Source: Laceyella putida (GTDB lineage Bacteria; Bacillota; Bacilli; Thermoactinomycetales; Thermoactinomycetaceae). Taken from it: a stretch of 64,000 bases of DNA. The notes beneath the pieces were generated by a model. The model saw only the letters and a list, made by a program, of their open reading frames with translations. It did no database searches and was not told the origin of the DNA. Made by a program: the position numbers and the translations under genes. Location: NCBI RefSeq assembly GCF_042665195.1, contig NZ_JBHTBW010000021.1:1-64000 (forward strand). Direction: 5' to 3'. Shown one piece after another: positions 59,055 to 64,000 of the stretch (positions are counted from its first letter, which is position 1; each line of letters begins with the position of its first letter).

Positions 59055-60149
59055 GTGAGAGAGCATCAATTGGATGAATTGCGACAAGAGTTGGATGAGA
59101 TCAATCTGAAACTGTTGAAATTGTTAAACGATCGCGCGGCTTTAGCCAAGCGGATTGGTGAGGTTAAGCAAAAACAGGGTATCAACAAGTTTGATCCTGA
59201 GCGTGAACGAGCCATGTTGGAAACGATCGTAAAACACAACGATGGACCATTCACTGACGATACAGTGCGTTACCTGTTCAAGCAGATCTTTAAGGCATCT
59301 TTGGATTTGCAGCAAACCAGCCAGAAGAAAACACTCCTCGTTAGCCGGGAGAAGCAAGCGGCCGACACGGTGGTGGATATCAAAGGCACCTTAGTGGGTG
59401 CGGTGAAACCACAAGTGGTGGCGGGCCCTTGTTCGGTGGAATCGGAAGAGCAAGTCTTCGAAGTGGCCCGTGCCTTAAAGGAACAAGGCATTGAACTGAT
59501 GCGTGGGGGCGCGTTCAAGCCGCGCACGTCTCCATACGACTTCCAGGGGTTGGGGGAAGAAGGCCTCAAGATCATGCGCAAGGCAGCGGACGAATTCGGC
59601 TTGAAAGTCATCAGCGAAATCGTCAATCCGGCCGATATCGAGATGGCAGAGCAATACGTGGATGTGATCCAGATCGGCGCACGGAACATGCAGAACTTCG
59701 AATTGCTGAAAGCGGCTGGCGCGGCGCGAACCCCTGTTCTCTTAAAACGCGGATTGTCCGCAACCATTGAAGAATTCCTCTTTGCGGCTGAATACATCTT
59801 GTCAGGCGGCAACAGCCAGGTGATCTTGTGCGAGCGCGGCATTCGCACCTATGAGAGAGCCACGCGCAACACCCTGGACATTTCGGCTGTGCCGATTTTG
59901 AAAAACGAAAGCCATTTGCCAGTGCTGGTGGATATCACCCATTCCACGGGCAGACGGGACATTCTGTTGCCATGCGCCCGGGCGGCTTTGGCGGCTGGCG
60001 CGGATGGCATCATGTTGGAAGTGCATCCAAATCCGGCGGTGGCCCTGTCTGATGCCAAACAACAAATCGACATTCCCACTTTTGACACCTTTATCAAAAA
60101 CCTGCGTGCCTCACGCCTGCTTGACGAGAAACCGGCAATTGTCCGTTAA
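59055..60149 (+). CDS. aroA: Bifunctional chorismate mutase / DAHP synthase
   Basis: First enzyme of the shikimate pathway: condenses phosphoenolpyruvate and erythrose-4-phosphate to DAHP. The 364 residues start with an AroQ chorismate mutase domain (about 1-90; LDEINLKLLKLLNDRAALAKRIGEVK) that binds chorismate/prephenate for feedback control, followed by the type I-beta DAHP synthase domain with VVAGPCSVES, GGAFKPRTSPY, QIGARNMQNF and LVDITHSTGRRD. This fusion is named AroA in Bacillus (not EPSP synthase). GTG start after GAGGAGAAAGAAGA. Its place between ytxJ and ccpA is conserved in Bacillales. Confidence 0.95.
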   Translation: MREHQLDELRQELDEINLKLLKLLNDRAALAKRIGEVKQKQGINKFDPERERAMLETIVKHNDGPFTDDTVRYLFKQIFKASLDLQQTSQKKTLLVSREKQAADTVVDIKGTLVGAVKPQVVAGPCSVESEEQVFEVARALKEQGIELMRGGAFKPRTSPYDFQGLGEEGLKIMRKAADEFGLKVISEIVNPADIEMAEQYVDVIQIGARNMQNFELLKAAGAARTPVLLKRGLSATIEEFLFAAEYILSGGNSQVILCERGIRTYERATRNTLDISAVPILKNESHLPVLVDITHSTGRRDILLPCARAALAAGADGIMLEVHPNPAVALSDAKQQIDIPTFDTFIKNLRASRLLDEKPAIVR

Positions 60150-60187
60150 AGAACATAAAAGCATACCAAAAAGATAACTTTTTGATG

Positions 60188-60225
60188 AAAAAGCGAACAG
60201 ACCTATCGTCGGTTCGCTTTTTTTG
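60188..60225 (+). terminator. Terminator of aroA
   Basis: AAAAAGCGAAC pairs with GTTCGCTTTTT around a 13-nt loop that itself can pair, followed by a T run. Confidence 0.85.
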
Positions 60226-60341
60226 TTTAAAATTTGTTATGATGTACAAAGAATCACTTCACGCTCTGCATAGGTAGATAAAATAAGAAACCATTGTAAT
60301 AAATAAATCGGATTTTGTTTTTGTAGGGGGAGGAAGCTTCG

Positions 60342-61697
60342 TTGAATGTACGGGAATGTTTAGAGTTGGCCAGCGCAAATAGGATAACACCTGAACAGTT
60401 GTACCAATTCTTCGCCACACGTGTGCAGCGACTGATGATTTTATATCACGTGAGCGAATCGGGAGAAACCCCATTTCTCGCTCGGGGGAATGAACCGAAC
60501 AGCCGCTTTATCGTCGCATTTACTGATATGGAGGCGGCTCGCAGCGTCAAGGTGCGGGAGCCGGGACAAGTACGGATGTTGGAGGAGCCCGCTCTGTCGT
60601 TTTTGATTAAGGCGTATCGGTCTGATGCGCAAGGGATTCTCTTTAACCCAGGTCTCCCCTCACGGTTGTTCCTGTTGAAGCAACATGTCCTACCGCTGAT
60701 CAAGGAGTATGCCGTTCAACAGTTTTCACAGATGGTGGGTCCGTGGGTGCCAACGATGGATCAGAACCTTCTGCTGGTGGAGTATCAACAAGATGCCTAC
60801 ACGGTTGCCGTCTACACCAATGAACAGGACGCGGCGTATGTGACGCGTAAATCAGGCGGCGTGCCCGTGCAACATCCGTGGCATGTGATTTGGGAACGAT
60901 GCCAGCAGCTGGGCGCGTCCGCCCCATTCTTTCACTTCAGCTTACCTGAGCAGGCCATGTTGACGGGCAAGCATGTGGAGACGATTCAATTTGGCAGCCA
61001 GCATGGCATCATTGATGAAAGCATCGTGGAACATCCATTCGTGGTTTATGGCGGAGCAACCCCAACCGAACCGACGGCATCACTCCAAGAACAGCCAGTG
61101 GGAGCTAATCAACCGGAACAGCGCCAAGCCAAACAGGCGGAAGAAGTGCCCCTGGTGGATAGTTCACCGGCACAGAAGCCGATCAAGCCGCCGGTACCAG
61201 AACCGCAACCCCAGGTTGAACCTGTACCGCCGGGTATCCCTGCCATGAGCGCGGGCTCCGGCCTGGAGCGGCCCATGGATCCGGATGTGGCCCAAGGGTT
61301 GAAAAAATTGGAGAAGGCAACCATCGAGGGACAGGGCATGGGCAATGGTTGGGAAGTCTGCAGAGCGATGGCGGAACTGCGTCGGATCTGGGTGGTGGTT
61401 GATCCGGATGGGAATATGGTCATCTTGGCTGGACAAGATCACAGCCCGATTGTTGACTTTTTCACTTCCGCTCACCATGCCGAACGGTTAATCGCCGAAG
61501 CGCGTCAGAAAAATCCCAATCTGCCACCGATGACGCCAAGGCTGATCTCAACCAAAAAGCTGTATAAAGCCTTGGCCCCACGGACGCCGATTGTCTGGAT
61601 TAACCGGGGGTCGCCGGAAGCGTGGACGAGCATTATGGGGGATACCCTGCCATATGTGTTGCAACTGATGGCGCAGTTGCGCAACGAAACGGTCTAA
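60342..61697 (+). CDS. SseB-like protein with a proline-rich linker
   Basis: Cytoplasmic protein of 451 residues of unclear role. The N-terminal part (about 35-250) resembles SseB: FIVAFTDMEAARSVK, GILFNPGLPSRLF. A Pro/Gln/Glu-rich linker (about 250-305; KPPVPEPQPQVEPVPPG) joins a C-terminal domain (about 318-451; WVVVDPDGNMVILAG, TPIVWINRGSPEAW) that looks like a second, SseB-related half. SseB proteins have ill-defined roles in serine sensitivity and effector release. TTG start is preceded by GGGGGAGGAAGCTTCG. Inserted between aroA and ccpA, where Bacillus has no such gene. Confidence 0.65.
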   Translation: MNVRECLELASANRITPEQLYQFFATRVQRLMILYHVSESGETPFLARGNEPNSRFIVAFTDMEAARSVKVREPGQVRMLEEPALSFLIKAYRSDAQGILFNPGLPSRLFLLKQHVLPLIKEYAVQQFSQMVGPWVPTMDQNLLLVEYQQDAYTVAVYTNEQDAAYVTRKSGGVPVQHPWHVIWERCQQLGASAPFFHFSLPEQAMLTGKHVETIQFGSQHGIIDESIVEHPFVVYGGATPTEPTASLQEQPVGANQPEQRQAKQAEEVPLVDSSPAQKPIKPPVPEPQPQVEPVPPGIPAMSAGSGLERPMDPDVAQGLKKLEKATIEGQGMGNGWEVCRAMAELRRIWVVVDPDGNMVILAGQDHSPIVDFFTSAHHAERLIAEARQKNPNLPPMTPRLISTKKLYKALAPRTPIVWINRGSPEAWTSIMGDTLPYVLQLMAQLRNETV

Positions 61698-61815
61698 ATA
61701 ATGGTTGCTTTTTTCTTGTCTGGAAAAAATAAAAGTGTTGTCATCATGATTCATGCCCCACCAGCGGGAATGACGGTTAATAAAATTTACAAGAAAATGG
61801 ATGTGAAAGATAAAT

Positions 61816-62853
61816 ATGGTGAAGAAAAAAGAGACGATTACCATTTATGATGTGGCAAGGGAAGCGGGCGTGTCGATGGCGACTGTCTCCCGTGTCGTTA
61901 ACGGTAACCCCAATGTCAAGCCGGTTACCCGCAAAAAAGTGTTGGATGTCATTCGGCAGCTGGGATATCGCCCCAATGCGGTGGCACGCGGCTTGGCCAG
62001 CAAAAAGACGACCACTGTTGGCGTGGTGATTCCGGACATTTCCAATACGTTTTATGCGGAGTTGACCCGCGGGATCGAAGATATCGCAACCATGTACCAT
62101 TACAACATTATCCTGAGCAACTCCGATTTGAAGAAAGAAAAGGAAATTCAATTGATTGAAGCGCTTTTGGAAAAACAAGTGGATGGCCTCTTGTTCCTGG
62201 GTGGAGAATTGACGGATACCCATCGCGAAATCTTCGCGGCCAGCACCGTTCCCGTCGTGCTCGCGGCTACGCGCGATGAGAAAAAGGAATTGCCCTATGT
62301 GACGATTGACCAGATTCAAGCGGCCAAGGAGGCCACCACCATCTTAATTCATGAGGGTCACGACCAAATCGCTCTCATCGGGGGACCGCTCACCGATTCG
62401 GTCAATGGTTACCCCCGCTACATCGGGTACAAGGAAGCGCTGGAGGAGAATGATTTATCCCTTGATGAATCTCTTGTCCGGTTGGGCGATTATCGTTACC
62501 GATCGGGCTATGAGGCGATGAAGAACTTATTGGAGAATAAACCGGAACTGAGCGCGGCCTTTGTGGCCAGTGACGAGATGGCCGTGGGGGCGATCCATGC
62601 GGTGCAGGATCAGGGCAGACGGGTGCCGGAAGATGTATCCATCATCGGTTTTGAGAACATTCCGCTCGCGTCGCAGGTGCGGCCGCTCTTGAGCACAGTC
62701 AGTGTGCCGATGTATGACATTGGCGCGGTGGCGATGCGCCTCTTGACCAAGTACATGAATGACGAACATGTGGAAAGCGGACAAGTTTATTTGCAATACA
62801 GTATGGAACTGAGAAATTCCACCAAACTAAAAGAATGGGAAGATGAGCGCTAA
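61816..62853 (+). CDS. ccpA: Catabolite control protein A
   Basis: Global LacI-family regulator of carbon catabolite repression, 345 residues. N-terminal helix-turn-helix ITIYDVAREAGVSMATVSRVVNGN with hinge YRPNAVARGLAS, then the core domain with NTFYAELTRGIEDIA and the HPr-Ser-P contact region typical of CcpA (LIEALLEKQVDGLLFLGGE). It binds cre sites with HPr-Ser46-P. The seven-residue N terminus before ITIYDVAREA is slightly longer than usual; the ribosome binding site (GAAAG) is weak. A consensus cre site lies 1 kb downstream in the promoter of the acsA-like gene. Confidence 0.95.
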   Translation: MVKKKETITIYDVAREAGVSMATVSRVVNGNPNVKPVTRKKVLDVIRQLGYRPNAVARGLASKKTTTVGVVIPDISNTFYAELTRGIEDIATMYHYNIILSNSDLKKEKEIQLIEALLEKQVDGLLFLGGELTDTHREIFAASTVPVVLAATRDEKKELPYVTIDQIQAAKEATTILIHEGHDQIALIGGPLTDSVNGYPRYIGYKEALEENDLSLDESLVRLGDYRYRSGYEAMKNLLENKPELSAAFVASDEMAVGAIHAVQDQGRRVPEDVSIIGFENIPLASQVRPLLSTVSVPMYDIGAVAMRLLTKYMNDEHVESGQVYLQYSMELRNSTKLKEWEDER

Positions 62854-62886
62854 GCGGATTGATCCGATGGGAAGAGGGGTTAACGA

Positions 62887-63600
62887 ATGAGCAACAACGG
62901 GGTAATTGGCATTATAGGCGCCATGGACGAAGAGATTGCGCAACTGTTGGGCGAGATGGAGCAAGTCCAACAACAGACCTTTTACAACATCACCTATTAT
63001 GCGGGAACGCTGTGCGCAACGCCTGTCGTTCTCTGTAAATCCGGCGTGGGCAAAGTGAATGCGGCGGTATGCACCCAAACGCTGATCGACCGCTTTCAAG
63101 TGGAAGCAGTCTTGTTCACGGGGGTGGCGGGAGCGCTTCATCCTGATTTGGATATCGGGGATCTGGTCATTTCGACAGAGTGCCAGCAACATGATATTGA
63201 TGCGAGTGCGGTCGGGTTTCCAAAAGGAACCGTACCTTTCCAAGACGTATCGATCTTCCCGGCCGACCCGGCGTTGGTCGCTTGGGCGGCAGAGGCGGGC
63301 CGCCGCATCGCGGGAGTCAATGTGATGACTGGCAAGGTCTTGTCCGGAGATCAATTTATCTCCGATGCGAACAAAGTGCGAGAGTTGCGCGAACAGTTCG
63401 CCGGGGCCTGTGTGGAAATGGAAGGGGCCGCCGTGGCGCATGTTTGCCACTTGGCGGGCGTGCCATATGTCGTGATCCGTTCCATGTCTGATCGCGCCGA
63501 CCATACGGCCGATGTGAATTTCGCCGAGTTTACGGAGCTGGCGTCTGAGCGATCCGCCCACATTGTGCGCGAAATTTTGCGCCTGCGCTTGCAGAAATAA
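62887..63600 (+). CDS. mtnN: 5'-methylthioadenosine/S-adenosylhomocysteine nucleosidase
   Basis: Hydrolase of 237 residues cleaving the glycosidic bond of MTA and SAH in methionine/SAM recycling. Motifs: IIGAMDEEIAQLL at the start, KSGVGKVNAAVCTQ, FTGVAGAL, SGDQFI, and VEMEGAAVAHVCH with catalytic Glu, then RSMSDRADH with the catalytic Asp. ATG is preceded by GAAGAGGGGTTAACGA. Follows ccpA by 33 nt. Confidence 0.93.
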   Translation: MSNNGVIGIIGAMDEEIAQLLGEMEQVQQQTFYNITYYAGTLCATPVVLCKSGVGKVNAAVCTQTLIDRFQVEAVLFTGVAGALHPDLDIGDLVISTECQQHDIDASAVGFPKGTVPFQDVSIFPADPALVAWAAEAGRRIAGVNVMTGKVLSGDQFISDANKVRELREQFAGACVEMEGAAVAHVCHLAGVPYVVIRSMSDRADHTADVNFAEFTELASERSAHIVREILRLRLQK

Positions 63601-63611
63601 TTGGGATGAGT

Positions 63612-63660
63612 ACTCCCCCTTTTCTTCGGACACATTATCCTTTAAGAAAGGGGGAGTTTT
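63612..63660 (+). terminator. Hairpin that ends mtnN and covers the next ribosome binding site
   Basis: ACTCCCCCTTTTCTT (63612-63626) pairs with AAGAAAGGGGGAGT (63644-63657), then TTTTA and the ATG of the next gene. The right arm is the AAAGGGGGAG ribosome binding site, so the structure can end transcription and mask translation. Confidence 0.75.
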
Positions 63661-63661
63661 A

Positions 63662-63814
63662 ATGCCAAAGGATGTCTTGTGCGAAGTAAGCAGTTGCACA
63701 TATTGGGGACAAGGAAATCTGTGCAAAGCGGACGAGATTTATGTTGTCACCCATAAGGAAGAAGCAGAAGAGAGCAAGGAAACCGATTGCAAGACGTTTA
63801 AACCAAAGCATTAA
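63662..63814 (+). CDS. DUF1540 Cys-rich small protein
   Basis: Protein of 50 residues with the DUF1540 Cys pattern: VLCEVSSCTYWGQGNLCKA ... DCKTF, four Cys likely to bind metal, in a negatively charged context (KEEAEESKETDC). Such proteins are common in spore formers and clostridia; role unknown. ATG is 5 nt after AAAGGGGGAG, within the hairpin described at 63612-63660. Confidence 0.88.
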   Translation: MPKDVLCEVSSCTYWGQGNLCKADEIYVVTHKEEAEESKETDCKTFKPKH

Positions 63815-63823
63815 ACTTCCGCA

Positions 63824-63847
63824 AACCGGTGGTATAGTCCACCGGTT
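63824..63847 (+). terminator. Hairpin after the DUF1540 gene
   Basis: AACCGGTGG and CCACCGGTT form a 9-bp stem with a 6-nt loop; no T run follows, so it may be a weak terminator. Confidence 0.55.
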
Positions 63848-63865
63848 AATATAACAAATTTTGAA

Positions 63866-63916
63866 TTGCTAATATTTATCCATGTGATATAATAATGAAA
63901 ACTGAAATCGTTTACA
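63866..63916 (+). promoter_or_regulatory. Extended -10 promoter with a cre site (acsA-like gene)
   Basis: TTGCTA (63866-63871), 16-bp spacer, TGATATAAT (63885-63893) with perfect extended -10. Directly after it TGAAATCGTTTACA (63903-63916) fits the cre consensus TGWNANCGNTNWCA at every defined position. CcpA bound there would block the promoter or the first step of elongation. Confidence 0.8.
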
Positions 63917-63937
63917 AAAGGGAGGCGTGACTGTTTT

Positions 63938-64000
63938 ATGTTGCATGAAGAACGAGTGCCAGTCCAAACCACCGCCAATAACTTAAGCAATTATGAAGAT
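63938..64000 (+). CDS. acsA: Start of a probable acetyl-CoA synthetase gene (partial)
   Basis: Only the first 21 codons are in the window, ending NNLSNYED. The pattern HNLKNYEE occurs near the N terminus of Bacillus AcsA, which activates acetate to acetyl-CoA and is repressed by CcpA. The ATG has GGGAGG 11 nt upstream, the upstream cre site fits that regulation, and acsA lies near ccpA/aroA in Bacillus. The identity rests on context and a short match. Confidence 0.6.
   Translation, partial: MLHEERVPVQTTANNLSNYED

Noticed and set aside
1..64000. tRNA, rRNA, insertion sequences, prophage or restriction/defence genes
   Set aside because: No CCA-ended cloverleaf, rRNA stretch, transposase, integrase or known defence gene was recognised in any part of the window.

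Overview
The window looks like chromosomal DNA of an aerobic, endospore-forming member of the Bacillales with roughly 50% GC. Spore genes (an alpha/beta small acid-soluble spore protein, CwlJ, GerQ, CotF-like coat proteins, YjcZ-type peptides, an RsfA-like regulator) point to this group. So do Bacillus-type families (YtoQ, YpuI, YqgQ, YdbC, YtxG/H/J, DUF1540), strong AGGAGG ribosome binding sites, many TTG/GTG starts and an S-box riboswitch. A relative of Thermoactinomycetaceae would fit, but this is inferred from gene content only. I saw no rRNA, tRNA, CRISPR array, insertion sequence or prophage; the region reads as ordinary core genome with a few islands of interest.

Layout. 0.1-2.7 kb: two tandem paralogous secreted L,D-transpeptidases. 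3-9.4 kb: HAD hydrolase, Mn-superoxide dismutase, spore DNA-binding protein, a lipid-type glycosyltransferase that seems to start at AUC, an FAH-family enzyme, and homoserine dehydrogenase behind a SAM riboswitch. 9.5-14.5 kb: RlmD-type rRNA methyltransferase, a Gate-domain membrane protein, an acetyltransferase, and an ABC-F ribosome-protection gene behind a transcription attenuator but broken by a G8 tract. 14.6-19.5 kb: EamA transporter, YdbC-like protein, a LexA-box-controlled YolD/Y-family polymerase pair, an amidohydrolase. 19.5-25 kb: a complete sucrose PTS operon with its LacI-type repressor and two identical operators. 25-26.3 kb: cwlJ-gerQ and ytoQ. 26.7-31.3 kb: assimilatory sulfate reduction (sulfite reductase, DUF3906-like, cysH, TSUP transporter, sat).

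31.4-36 kb: HtrA-like protease, BirA-controlled bioY, yqgQ, an inositol monophosphatase and cobT. 36.4-41.1 kb: a tightly overlapping cobinamide-salvage operon (cobD-cobU-cobS-cobC-cbiZ-cbiB). 41-46.7 kb: small conserved Bacillales genes, a candidate small RNA and a sporulation regulator. 46.8-51.4 kb: a degenerate flavoprotein, an array of very short spore peptides, coat proteins and a stand-alone glutamate-synthase-like protein. 51.5-54.4 kb: a two-component system followed by an unrecognised repeat protein. 54.4-58.9 kb: an isocitrate/isopropylmalate-type dehydrogenase, NagZ-like glycosidase and ytxG-ytxH-ytxJ. 59-64 kb: aroA, an SseB-like protein, ccpA, mtnN, a DUF1540 gene, and the start of a gene resembling acsA whose promoter carries a consensus cre site, the DNA target of the CcpA encoded 2 kb away.

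Genes that act together: the sucrose cluster imports sucrose as sucrose-6-phosphate, hydrolyses it and phosphorylates fructose. The sulfate cluster activates sulfate to APS, reduces it to sulfite and then sulfide, upstream of the S-box-controlled methionine/threonine branch. The cobalamin cluster opens scavenged cobamides (CbiZ), rebuilds cobinamide phosphate (CbiB, CobD), activates it (CobU) and attaches alpha-ribazole (CobT, CobS, CobC). Start codons were chosen by ribosome binding site spacing and often differ from the longest reading frame.
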